Shown: positions 1 to 7,122, counted from the stretch's first letter. The stretch: DNA of 16,221 nucleotides from UBA10002 sp964373775 (GCA_964373775.1 CAYJWA010000021.1:1-16221); one strand, 5' to 3'. Program-made: numbers and translations. Notes: a model not told the origin generated them from the sequence alone.

Positions 1-2
1 GG

Positions 3-1562
3 GGCGAGGGGGCGTTTGCGCGGTTGAATGGAATGTTCGCGCTCGCGCTCTGGGACAGCAAAGAGCAGAAACTGACTCTTGCGCGCGACCCCGTCGGAAT
101 AAAACCGCTCTATTACCACGAGAGCGGTGGACGGCTGGTCTTTGCTTCGGAGATTAAGGCGATTCTTTTGCATACGGATATTCCGCGGCGCATTGACCCG
201 CTCGCGCTTGACCTCTATCTGCGTCTCAATTACACACCCGGACCGCTCACGCTCTTTGCAGGTATAAAGAAACTGTTGCCGGGGGAGATGCTGACCTATC
301 GTGCGGAGAAGGTTGAGATAAAAAAGTATTCAGAGAAAAAAGAGACGGCGCTTTCGCCTGCTTCTAGCGCCGAACTCGCGATTGAGTTACGCGAGCGCGT
401 CCGCGCGAGCGTGCGCGCACAGCTCGTCTCTGACCGTCCCGTGGGCCTCTATCTCTCGGGCGGAATTGACTCAAGCGCGGTCCTGGAAGGAATGGCGCGC
501 GCGAGCAAAAGCGTTGAGACATTCTCGGTCGGTTTTGCCCTGCGGGAGGGCGAGCAAGAAGAAAAGTTCAATGCCGACTTTATGCTTGCGCGTCGCACGG
601 CGAAGCATTTCGGCGCAACACACCATGAAGTTATGCTCCACGCGGATGAGATACTGCCGCTCTTTGAGGAAGCGGTCTATCATCTTGACGAACCGATTGC
701 AAACGCCACGATTATTCCGATGCTCAAACTCGCGCGTTTTGCGAAGAAGCGCGTTGCGGTGGTCTTGGGCGGCGATGGCGGCGACGAACTCTTCGGCGGA
801 TACGAGCGGTACCGGCTCTCTCTGCTCTCTTCATACTATCGTTCTCTTCCTTCTGTTTTGCGCCGCCTCGCCGCCTCTCTCTATCCGCGTCTTTGCAAAC
901 TGGATACGGCGGCGGGCATAGAGCGCTACGCGCAGTTCCATTTCTTGAAAGAAGACATATTGCGGCCGCTCATAGCGCCGCGCGCGTACCACGCGCGTAC
1001 GGCACAGGACTTCTTCACCGAGCATTTTTTCCCCAGAGACGCAGATGGTCGCGGATGGAAGACGCAGATGGTCGCGGATACGAACGAGCCGTTCGAAACG
1101 CAGTTCATGGAAACGGACCGTAGGAGCTGGCTCGTGGACGAGTCGCTCTTGCGGAGCGATAAACTCTCTATGGCGGCGGGTCTGGAGGCGCGCGTGCCGC
1201 TTCTTGACCTGCCGCTCGTCGCGTTCGCCGAGACCATTCCGTTGCGCGACAAAGTATCGCTCTTAAACACCAAAATTATTCTCAAGGAGGCGTGTCGCGG
1301 GTTTATTCCCGATGAACTTTTGCACCAGCCAAAGCGCGGATGGTTTTCTCCCGGCGCGAAATGGCTCCGGTATCCGCACATCGCAAAAGCCGCGCGCGAA
1401 ATTCTCTCGAAAGACTATGCTCCCGCTACCCGCGACCTCTTTGACTGGGACGAAGTCAGGAAACGCCTTGACGCGCATATCGCGGGCGAGTATCACGCGA
1501 CCATCCTCCTCGCACTTCTCGGACTTCAGGTCTGGGCAAAGAAGTTTAAGGTTATTGCTTAA
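3..1562 (+). CDS. asnB: Asparagine synthase (glutamine-hydrolysing), AsnB-like, 5' end missing
   Basis: This enzyme family transfers ammonia from glutamine to an aspartate-like carboxylate activated by ATP. In glycan clusters such proteins often amidate sugar acids or other acceptors rather than make free asparagine. The frame is open to the left edge: residues GEGAFARLNGMFALALWD start at base 3, so the first roughly 90-100 residues, including the catalytic Cys of the glutaminase domain, lie outside the window. The remaining glutaminase part shows VGIKPLYY and FASEIKAIL. The synthetase domain has the PP-loop SGGIDSS at 456-476 and GGDGGDELFGGYERY near 768-810, followed by DKLSMAAGLEARVPLLD. 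The C-terminus appears complete and ends in TAA. An internal duplicated segment at 1037-1079 looks like an inserted repeat. The family call is secure; the acceptor is unknown. Confidence 0.93.
   Translation, partial: GEGAFARLNGMFALALWDSKEQKLTLARDPVGIKPLYYHESGGRLVFASEIKAILLHTDIPRRIDPLALDLYLRLNYTPGPLTLFAGIKKLLPGEMLTYRAEKVEIKKYSEKKETALSPASSAELAIELRERVRASVRAQLVSDRPVGLYLSGGIDSSAVLEGMARASKSVETFSVGFALREGEQEEKFNADFMLARRTAKHFGATHHEVMLHADEILPLFEEAVYHLDEPIANATIIPMLKLARFAKKRVAVVLGGDGGDELFGGYERYRLSLLSSYYRSLPSVLRRLAASLYPRLCKLDTAAGIERYAQFHFLKEDILRPLIAPRAYHARTAQDFFTEHFFPRDADGRGWKTQMVADTNEPFETQFMETDRRSWLVDESLLRSDKLSMAAGLEARVPLLDLPLVAFAETIPLRDKVSLLNTKIILKEACRGFIPDELLHQPKRGWFSPGAKWLRYPHIAKAAREILSKDYAPATRDLFDWDEVRKRLDAHIAGEYHATILLALLGLQVWAKKFKVIA
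1037..1079 (+). repeat. Tandem 20-bp direct repeat inside asnB
   Basis: AGACGCAGATGGTCGCGGAT occurs at 1037-1056 and again at 1060-1079, a 23-base period that is not a multiple of three, so the two copies are read in different frames (RDADGRGW and KTQMVADT). The words GACGCAGAT and GCGGAT recur in the GT4 gene at 7218-7262 and 7447-7487, which marks this as one member of a dispersed family. It sits in a variable part of AsnB between conserved blocks. Confidence 0.75.
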
Positions 1563-1575
1563 CCCCACTCCCTGT

Positions 1576-1609
1576 TTAGCATTTGCCGACGGCCGTCGGT
1601 AAATGCTAA
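1576..1609. repeat. 34-bp palindrome, family A, copy 1
   Basis: The left arm TTAGCATTTGCCGACGG is followed directly by CCGTCGGTAAATGCTAA. The arms are complementary over 17 positions except one G/T pair, which would be a G-U wobble in RNA. It begins 14 bases after the asnB stop. No T-run follows on the plus strand, so it is not a standard intrinsic terminator. An identical copy in the same orientation lies at 2777-2810. Confidence 0.9.
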
Positions 1610-1649
1610 GACCTACTATTCACAGGTTCGGAACCATTACTACGGGAGT

Positions 1650-1679
1650 TTGACACGGTATCTATATCCGTGTTAAGAT
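1650..1679 (+). promoter_or_regulatory. Predicted promoter with inverted repeat in the spacer
   Basis: A perfect TTGACA (1650-1655) is followed after 18 bases by TAAGAT (1674-1679, four of six consensus bases). The spacer holds the inverted arms ACACGG (1653-1658) and CCGTGT (1668-1673), 9 bases apart, a layout compatible with a repressor operator. It would transcribe a leader of about 140 bases ahead of the gene at 1826. Prediction by inspection only. Confidence 0.5.
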
Positions 1680-1709
1680 CCTTCTCGGTACTTTGAAGAA
1701 AAGACGAGC

Positions 1710-1808
1710 AGGTCTGCTACAGCGGAAAGCGGCTTTTCAAGGCCATTTTCCGCTGTGGCGACCTCATGTTCAGCCTACCCTCAACAATCAGCTATCGCAG
1801 GGGATAGC
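1710..1808 (+). promoter_or_regulatory. Structured leader with two hairpins
   Basis: A long hairpin pairs CTACAGCGGAAA (1717-1728) with TTTCCGCTGTGG (1747-1758), including one T-G wobble, and is extended outward by AGGTC (1710-1714) with GACCT (1760-1764). Within the loop GGC (1731-1733) can pair with GCC (1742-1744). A second hairpin pairs GCTATC (1791-1796) with GATAGC (1803-1808). The second stem ends 8 bases before the Shine-Dalgarno GGAG at 1817-1820, so folding could influence translation. The identity of the RNA is unknown. Confidence 0.55.
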
Positions 1809-1825
1809 GTTCAATAGGAGTACCT

Positions 1826-2521
1826 ATGAACAATGCAACCAGAGCTCAAGGCCTACAACACCTGCGGCTCATTGACGATCAGGGACTCGATCTGAAAGAG
1901 TCCGACACCCTCAATCTCTACCTTCCGGCGCTTGCTGCGGGTATCAAACGGCGGAAAATACCTCCACTTGCGGAATTTCGCAAGTTTGTCGGTCTCGGCG
2001 TTCTGGAACGACTCCCGCTTGAGATTTCCATACCGGCACTAACGGAGCCGTTTGACCCGAAAGACAAGTTCAATGTGGATATTTCCGACAACGCGGCAAT
2101 CAAGATTTCGTATCACGGGGGGAACTTCCAGTCCTGGATGTTAACCAAGATCGTTGATGTGCGGGCAGGGTACGGGCTGGAGGCGTACACGCTGACAGCG
2201 GACACGAGTGATAAGAATATCCTGCAAGAAGCGGAACGGGAGGATGTGGATACTGATCCTGCGGTCATTCACTTCCTCGTGTCGCAACAGCCGAGAGGCG
2301 AGAAAGGCCCCTCCTTGCTGAACGATGGCAAGGCGAACATCTTCTATGTTCCGAGAAAGGTAGAGGAACAGGGCAAGATTCGTGCGGTTCGCCGCGCAGT
2401 GTGCGTGTACTGGGGTTGCAGAGGCTGGCGTTTCTACGCCTTTCCGCTTCCGTCCGCGAACAGGTGGCGCGCAGGCTACCGCGTTTTCTTCCGCAAACGC
2501 GTGGGCACTGTGTCGGCTTGA
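1826..2521 (+). CDS. Unrecognised 231-aa protein in a palindrome-flanked unit
   Basis: I cannot assign a function. The start is well supported: GGAG lies 5 bases before ATG, the best ribosome binding site in the window. There is no signal peptide or membrane segment. Residues 1-180 are mixed and charged, containing NLYLPALAAGIKRRKIPPL and YHGGNFQSWMLTKIVDV. The C-terminus changes character: VCVYWGCRGWRFYAF is rich in aromatic residues and is followed by NRWRAGYRVFFRKR, a Trp/Tyr/Arg-rich tail. From memory, unverified, similar aromatic tails of the form YWxxxGWxxxA...RWxxGxxVFSRN occur in small uncharacterised proteins of Parcubacteria-type genomes. The gene has its own promoter, leader and terminator and no obvious link to glycan synthesis. 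It could be carried as an independent unit. Confidence 0.7.
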   Translation: MNNATRAQGLQHLRLIDDQGLDLKESDTLNLYLPALAAGIKRRKIPPLAEFRKFVGLGVLERLPLEISIPALTEPFDPKDKFNVDISDNAAIKISYHGGNFQSWMLTKIVDVRAGYGLEAYTLTADTSDKNILQEAEREDVDTDPAVIHFLVSQQPRGEKGPSLLNDGKANIFYVPRKVEEQGKIRAVRRAVCVYWGCRGWRFYAFPLPSANRWRAGYRVFFRKRVGTVSA

Positions 2522-2565
2522 CACTTTGTCCTGCTGGACTCAGGTTCTTGTTTTTGTCTTTTCGC

Positions 2566-2596
2566 GCAACCGCATTCACGATGCGGTTGCTTTTTT
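2566..2596 (+). terminator. Strong intrinsic terminator
   Basis: GCAACCGCAT (2566-2575) and ATGCGGTTGC (2581-2590) form a perfect 10-bp stem around the loop TCACG, followed at once by TTTTTT. It lies 44 bases after the stop codon of the 231-aa gene and closes that transcription unit. Confidence 0.93.
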
Positions 2597-2776
2597 ATAA
2601 TCACTCGCGGTAGTAGGCGAATCTGAAAGAGATTGCGGTTTCTTTCTGAATGCGAACCGTATAACGGCAACGGTCGCAAGCTCTCTGAAAGAGTCTCCAC
2701 TCGTTGGACGACATATACACACGCATCCGCTTTGCCGATATGTTAGCAGATGCAAGCACCCCCGGGGATGTCTCCT
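2597..2776. other. Intergenic stretch with small hairpins, no clear gene
   Basis: No convincing coding sequence is seen. Small inverted repeats are present: AATCT/AGATT at 2621-2635, and GCATCCGCT pairing with AGCAGATGC near 2724-2754 with one mismatch. On the minus strand a 60-codon frame runs from an ATG inside the palindrome (2783) to 2601 and contains RACDRCRYT, but it has no recognisable homology. It is not called as a gene. Confidence 0.4.
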
Positions 2777-2810
2777 TTAGCATTTGCCGACGGCCGTCGG
2801 TAAATGCTAA
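2777..2810. repeat. 34-bp palindrome, family A, copy 2
   Basis: Identical to the palindrome at 1576-1609 over all 34 bases, with the same orientation of the single asymmetric G/T position and one further shared T on the left. Outside this core the flanks differ (GACC after copy 1, ACCA after copy 2), so only the palindrome itself is duplicated. The two copies bracket about 1.17 kb. Confidence 0.92.
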
Positions 2811-2874
2811 ACCAAGTGGATAGGATGTTGTAGGCACATGCTACAAAAAAGGATAGGGGAGAGTTATAGTTAGT

Positions 2875-2991
2875 CCCATTAGAAGTCGCGGACGCCCACT
2901 ACTAAAAGTAGATATATGAACAACTCATGTTTACCAGTCACTAGTAAGAAGGTTGTGGAGACTTTGTCGTCCGCGTCCTACTTCTAACGGG
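2875..2991 (+). promoter_or_regulatory. Long-range stem structure abutting the next start codon
   Basis: Bases 2875-2886 (CCCATTAGAAGT) pair with 2980-2991 (ACTTCTAACGGG) over 12 positions with one A/C mismatch. After a 4-base bulge on the 3' side, CGCGGACG (2887-2894) pairs with CGTCCGCG (2968-2975). The enclosed 73 bases contain the hairpin CTACT-AAA-AGTAG near 2899-2911 and weaker pairings (TTAC with GTAA, CAAC with GTTG). The structure ends at the base before ATG 2992 and includes the only weak ribosome-binding-like GGG. It may be a 5' leader element, a structured RNA or the remnant of a mobile repeat. Confidence 0.5.
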
Positions 2992-4065
2992 ATGACCACC
3001 GTCTACATTGAACAACAAAATGCTCCGGAACTTCCGCTCTCGCTCGTCTTCTGGCCCAATTTCAAATTTGAGATTTCGCCGAAGCGGCTCTTTCTGCGCG
3101 AGATTATGGCGCAGTATCAAAAGCCGTTTTTTGAGATTGTTTCGGACATTTCTGTCGCTGATTTTGTTGCCGTGCCGTATGAATATGTTGAAGCGCGGCA
3201 GCGCGCCCCCCAGTATCTGGAGCGCGTCTTTGCGCTTGCGAAGTCAGCGCATAAAAAAGTACTGCTCTTTGATTATTCCGATTATGTGGATACAGAGATA
3301 AGGATTCCAGACCACGCTGTTTTGTTCCGCGTTTCCGCGTATCGGCATCACAAAAGACAAAACGAAATCGTGATGCCGTATTTTGTGGAGGATATGGGCG
3401 CGCGTTACGGCCTCGCGCCGAAAGAAAAAGGCGATCGGTGCGTGGTGGGGTACTGTGGGCAGTCGCGATTCTCAGGCGGCGCGCGCGCCCTGCGCGCGCG
3501 CCTCAAATGGGTCTTCTTTTCTCTGTGGCTACGCCTCACCGGTGACCGCGAACCCTCGGTGCATCAACGCGGAATCTTTTGGCGCGGTCGAGTTCTTGCA
3601 CTGCTTCGTCGCGGGGGTATCAACACTTCTTTTGTGGAACGCCCGTTTTACTCTCTGCATCGTTTTTCTGCGTCTCTTGACGCGCGCGTTCTGCGCCGCG
3701 CGTTCGTGGAGAATCTTCGTGTATGCGACCTCGCGCTTTGTGTACGCGGCGATGCCAATTCCTCACAACGGTTTTATGAAGCGCTCTCCGCTTCGCGCAT
3801 CCCGCTTTTTCTTGATACTGACTGCGTGTTGCCTCTGGAAGAAATTATTCGGTATGATGAAGCAGTGCTTCGCGTGCCTTCGCGCGAGCTCATTACACTT
3901 CCCGTGCGCATTAGGGAGTGGTGGGGTGGACAGACATCAGAGTCGTTTCTGGCGCGCGAGCGCCGCGCGCGCGAGATCTATGAAAAATATCTGCGGTTGG
4001 ACCGTTACTTTGAGATTGTCTTTGACCGCGAAAAAAGCCCATACCGGATTCTTCTTTGGCAATGA
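2992..4065 (+). CDS. Exostosin-like (GT47-type) glycosyltransferase
   Basis: Predicted cytoplasmic sugar transferase of 357 aa acting on a surface glycan. The C-terminal half carries the exostosin-type block: CDLALCVRGDANSSQ at about 245-259, FYEALSASRIPLFLD at 261-275, then TDCVLPLEEIIRYDE, and a late helix ERRAREIYEKYL. VGYCGQSR (152-159) begins the second Rossmann-like domain. There is no signal peptide, unlike eukaryotic exostosins. The frame is open upstream to 2953, but those codons overlap the stem structure and give an unlike N-terminus, so ATG 2992 is preferred; no real Shine-Dalgarno is visible. A 43-base gap separates it from the next gene. The nucleotide-sugar donor cannot be predicted. 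Other retaining or inverting GT-B families are a less likely alternative. Confidence 0.72.
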   Translation: MTTVYIEQQNAPELPLSLVFWPNFKFEISPKRLFLREIMAQYQKPFFEIVSDISVADFVAVPYEYVEARQRAPQYLERVFALAKSAHKKVLLFDYSDYVDTEIRIPDHAVLFRVSAYRHHKRQNEIVMPYFVEDMGARYGLAPKEKGDRCVVGYCGQSRFSGGARALRARLKWVFFSLWLRLTGDREPSVHQRGIFWRGRVLALLRRGGINTSFVERPFYSLHRFSASLDARVLRRAFVENLRVCDLALCVRGDANSSQRFYEALSASRIPLFLDTDCVLPLEEIIRYDEAVLRVPSRELITLPVRIREWWGGQTSESFLARERRAREIYEKYLRLDRYFEIVFDREKSPYRILLWQ

Positions 4066-4108
4066 GCAGGGGAAATTGTCATGTTAGTAATCATCACGAT
4101 GTAAAGAA

Positions 4109-5440
4109 ATGGCGATGTCACCCAAAGAATTTCGTTCTCTTTTAGAGACCCGGCAGTCCATTCGCTTTTTTGACGAATCGCGCGCTATTCCCGCGGCGGT
4201 CATTGAAGAGATTATTGATGATGCGGAGCAAGCTCCGAACGACTGCAATCATCAGAGTTGGAAGTTTATCGTTATCACTGACCCGGCGCTCCGCGAGAAA
4301 CTAGTCACTGCAGCCGGAAGCTGCGAACCCGCGCGGCGCGCGCCCGTGCTCATTGTGCCGATTATAGAGTCGGGGTGGAATCATAACAAGTTCTCAATCA
4401 TTCAGACCCTCGCGGCAGCGACTCACACCCTTATCCTTTCCGCACAGACGCGCGGGATCGGGAGTGTTTGGATGGCAGGGATCGGGAATGTAGATGCAAT
4501 ACGGGACATTTTGCATATCCCGCCCGCGTATATTATTGATTGCTTTGTAGGTCTCGGGTATGCTGAAGAACACCGGCTGCCGTGGCCGAAACCGCCGCGG
4601 CAACCGGTGAAGAAAATCTACTCGCTCAATCGCTTTATGTTTGACGCGGATACTACTTATCCATTGAAGAAAGCACAGAGGTATGATTTTTGGAAGATAC
4701 GCAATCAGCGGAACCCGTATGCTCTCTGGAATCCGAAGGACTGGACCATACAACAGATTGCCTTTTTTCGCGGCAACGCGGTGTGGGCCAGTTCCCCTTC
4801 GCCGACGCTTCACAAAAGCAGACGTTTATCTTTAGAATTCGGCACGGAGGTAGAACTTGCTGCGGCTCATCTTAAGACCGGAAAGACATTAGTGATGCTT
4901 CCTTATTCTGGAGCATATTCCGCCGCCTTGCTCAAAAGGACTTCTGATGCGGATATCACCCACTTTGAGCTGTCTCGGAATCACGAGTCAATGATTAAAA
5001 AAAGGATGACGGAGGAAGGAATCGGGAAGGAAATTCCGTTCGTTGCAGATGACGAACTCCGTATTCCGCTTCCAGACAATTCTTTTGACAATGTCCTTAT
5101 CTTTCAGGGACTTGAGATATTGCCGGAGCCGGGACAGCTTCTCAAAGAAACAGAGCGCGTGCTTAAAATGAACGGCCGCCTGCTTATAACCTGCCGTAAT
5201 AAATGGTCATGGTTCTTTCTTACCTTCCTCTGGGCAACGAAGAAGGAGACGGTATGGAATTTCGGCCCCTATTGGCCTCTCTCAGCCGGAAAGCTATCCG
5301 GCATGCTCCAGCATAAGTTCACCGGAGCTTTTTTTGGGATTTCTCCGTTACCAACAAAAATCGGGACACTTGTCAAAAAATGGCCGTTTAAGTATCTCTC
5401 CCGCCTTATTGTCTTCATCGGGGAGAAATCCAAGATATGA
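4109..5440 (+). CDS. Nitroreductase-methyltransferase fusion protein
   Basis: A 443-aa two-domain protein. Residues 5-170 form a nitroreductase-family flavoprotein domain: RQSIRFFDE (15-23), APNDCNHQSWKFIVI (42-56), AAATHTLILSAQTRGIGSVWM (the span 102-122) and a C-terminal FVGLGYAEE. Such enzymes use FMN and NAD(P)H to reduce varied substrates. A linker of about 75 residues rich in aromatic and basic residues leads to a class I methyltransferase domain (about 250-365): LPDNSFDNVL (321-330) and ETERVLKMNGRLLIT. Motif I is degenerate: LVMLPYSGAYSAALL replaces the usual DxGxGxG, so SAM binding may be altered or lost; E287 may serve as the ribose-binding acid. The stop overlaps the next start (ATGA). 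ATG 4115 is an alternative start. The domain assignments are solid; the joint function is unknown. Confidence 0.78.
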   Translation: MAMSPKEFRSLLETRQSIRFFDESRAIPAAVIEEIIDDAEQAPNDCNHQSWKFIVITDPALREKLVTAAGSCEPARRAPVLIVPIIESGWNHNKFSIIQTLAAATHTLILSAQTRGIGSVWMAGIGNVDAIRDILHIPPAYIIDCFVGLGYAEEHRLPWPKPPRQPVKKIYSLNRFMFDADTTYPLKKAQRYDFWKIRNQRNPYALWNPKDWTIQQIAFFRGNAVWASSPSPTLHKSRRLSLEFGTEVELAAAHLKTGKTLVMLPYSGAYSAALLKRTSDADITHFELSRNHESMIKKRMTEEGIGKEIPFVADDELRIPLPDNSFDNVLIFQGLEILPEPGQLLKETERVLKMNGRLLITCRNKWSWFFLTFLWATKKETVWNFGPYWPLSAGKLSGMLQHKFTGAFFGISPLPTKIGTLVKKWPFKYLSRLIVFIGEKSKI

Positions 5441-7122
5441 CTGACTTAGCGCGCATCACAACCCTCATTTCAAACGGAGCGCAGTATCTGTACCAAAGTC
5501 GCATCTGTGACGAAGACCGCCTGCCGCACGGCCGGCGGGCATATGTGTGGCCGCTTCTGAATTGGCTCTATCAGCATGACGGAAGAAGAGAGTGGCAGAG
5601 GAAAGCGAAGGTTGTTGCCGATGAATTAGACCCAACGGTGCGGCGCAATCCTTCGGGAGAAATGGTCATCTTTCCCGGACTCCACCATCGCCGCAATTAT
5701 TCCACTAATGCCATTGACTGCGGAACTTTTGCTGACTCGTTTTACGACTTCAGGGAGTTGTGCCCGGAGATACCGCATCCACTTGAGCCAAAAGCGAGAG
5801 AAGTGGCGACTCACTACATCTTTACAAAGATTACCGGTCACAAAGATGTCCACGACCAATATCTGTGGGCGGCAACTGGTCTCGCGCGCTTTCTTTGCGC
5901 GCATGAGAAGGACCCGCATGCGGGCGAGTACCGGAAAGCGCTTGAAGAGACGCTGGATTTTTGGATTCGCCATCACGAGAGAGACGGTTACTCTCCGTAT
6001 ATGAACAGCGACCGGTTTATGGGCGGTCTTACGCCATACTATTTCTCGCGCCGTATTGCATTTAGCTGGTACATTTTGGAGAAAGCGAGAATCTCGCGGC
6101 CCGACATTGAGGAAAAACTGCTGACCGCGGCGCGTTTTCTCGCAACGCTTTTGAGGCCTGACGGCACGAAAGAGATGGGTCTTGAAGCAAAGCGTTATTA
6201 CTTCTGGGGTTCGTATGAGGCGGATAGCCACCCTTTTGATATCTATGTTTTTAGCAAAAGTTATGAAAAAACAAAAGACGAGTTTTGGATAGATGCTTCA
6301 GCGGTATCGCTTCGGCGTCTGATGGATGCTCAAATACCCAGCGGCGCGCTCCGAAGCCGCGCTTTTGAGCTTGGCGTCAGGGATTGGCAGTGCGATACGA
6401 TGCGCACGGGACATCTCGCGTGGCTCGCGCGCGTGCCGGATGAGTATCTCGCCAAGATTTCCAATCACGAAGTGCGGACGCTTCGCACCCCGTACCCCTT
6501 TGATATGCCTCCTTGGAGTTCGCGGGTGCTCCTCATCGGGGATGCGAGAAACTGGGTCCACTTCGTCACGAGAAAAGGGCCGCTCGCAGGCCATGCCGGC
6601 GAGCGTTCTTCTGGATTGATTGTCTCTTCCAACGACTCTATCACTGATGTGCGGAGCCCGCGCCTTTTTCATTACCGCGCGCGCGGGAATCCGTTTCTTT
6701 TCCTGCGACACTGTTGGCCGGCGTTAACCGCAACTCTCCAGTATGCCGTATTTCATGTGTGGGATTGCTTGTATCACAAGAGGGCTTTCCCCTTGGCGCT
6801 CGCGTTTCTGCGGGACGGCTTTTTCGGCTATGTCTCTGTCGGTCTTTTCACCCGAAGCACGGAATTTGCGACGGAGATTTCCGGTTTAACCGTCGGAGTA
6901 AATTGCCTCGCTCATGACCTCATCCTGTGCGATGTCATCGGCAATCAAAAAGAAATCATCGGCAAGCGCAAGATACAGTGGGACGAAGAGGCAACGGTGA
7001 GCATTGAAGACACTTTAACAGCCGCTTACCGAGTTCGCCTCGCGCTCCCCGGCGGCGCGGTAAAGGTTTTTGGTCCGCGAGTGATTCGTCTGACACATTC
7101 GCTTCGCGCCTATGAAAGTTAA
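5437..7122 (+). CDS. Probable alpha/alpha-toroid glycan-modifying protein (heparinase/lyase-like architecture)
   Basis: A 561-aa protein without signal peptide. Residues 1-340 are a series of amphipathic helices with conserved-looking aromatic and acidic turns (HGRRAYVWPLLNWLYQHD, DQYLWAATGLARFL, YYFSRRIAFSWYILE), the pattern of (alpha/alpha)n-toroid carbohydrate enzymes. Residues about 350-561 are strand-rich (WSSRVLLIGDARNWVHF, GLTVGVNCLAHDLILCDV, AAYRVRLALPGGAVKVFG) and resemble the beta-sandwich that follows the toroid in heparinase II/III-like proteins. This is inference from pattern; I cannot identify catalytic residues. It overlaps the upstream fusion gene by 4 bases and the downstream GT4 by 11, so it is made together with them. 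Alternatives are a glucuronyl-epimerase-like or structural toroid protein. Confidence 0.5.
   Translation: MTDLARITTLISNGAQYLYQSRICDEDRLPHGRRAYVWPLLNWLYQHDGRREWQRKAKVVADELDPTVRRNPSGEMVIFPGLHHRRNYSTNAIDCGTFADSFYDFRELCPEIPHPLEPKAREVATHYIFTKITGHKDVHDQYLWAATGLARFLCAHEKDPHAGEYRKALEETLDFWIRHHERDGYSPYMNSDRFMGGLTPYYFSRRIAFSWYILEKARISRPDIEEKLLTAARFLATLLRPDGTKEMGLEAKRYYFWGSYEADSHPFDIYVFSKSYEKTKDEFWIDASAVSLRRLMDAQIPSGALRSRAFELGVRDWQCDTMRTGHLAWLARVPDEYLAKISNHEVRTLRTPYPFDMPPWSSRVLLIGDARNWVHFVTRKGPLAGHAGERSSGLIVSSNDSITDVRSPRLFHYRARGNPFLFLRHCWPALTATLQYAVFHVWDCLYHKRAFPLALAFLRDGFFGYVSVGLFTRSTEFATEISGLTVGVNCLAHDLILCDVIGNQKEIIGKRKIQWDEEATVSIEDTLTAAYRVRLALPGGAVKVFGPRVIRLTHSLRAYES

Noticed and set aside
382..921. 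Long alternative reading frame inside asnB
   Set aside because: It is a shadow of the GC-rich asnB frame, with Arg/Ser/Ala-rich composition and no domain.
1576..1609. Intrinsic terminator of asnB
   Set aside because: The stem is long and stable but no T-run follows on the plus strand, and the identical copy at 2777-2810 is not placed after a gene. A repeat element explains both copies better.
2601..2783. Minus-strand 60-codon reading frame with an AAAGGAG upstream and a CxxC (RACDRCRYT)
   Set aside because: It begins inside the palindrome, has no recognisable homology, and its downstream hairpin has a T-run only in the plus direction. Too weak to call as a gene.
1576..2810. Classical insertion sequence
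   Set aside because: No transposase, no target-site duplication outside the palindromes, and the repeats are direct copies of a palindrome rather than terminal inverted repeats.
2875..2991. Integron attC site, because of the GTTAGAAG/CTTCTAA arms and the folded shape
   Set aside because: attC sites have RYYYAAC at the 5' end and GTTRRRY at the 3' end; here the order is reversed on both strands, the seventh base does not fit, and no integron integrase or cassette series is present.
2953..2991. Longer N-terminus of the exostosin-like protein starting at 2953
   Set aside because: The extra residues come from the 3' arm of the stem structure and are basic and proline-rich, unlike the family; ATG 2992 starts a natural first strand.
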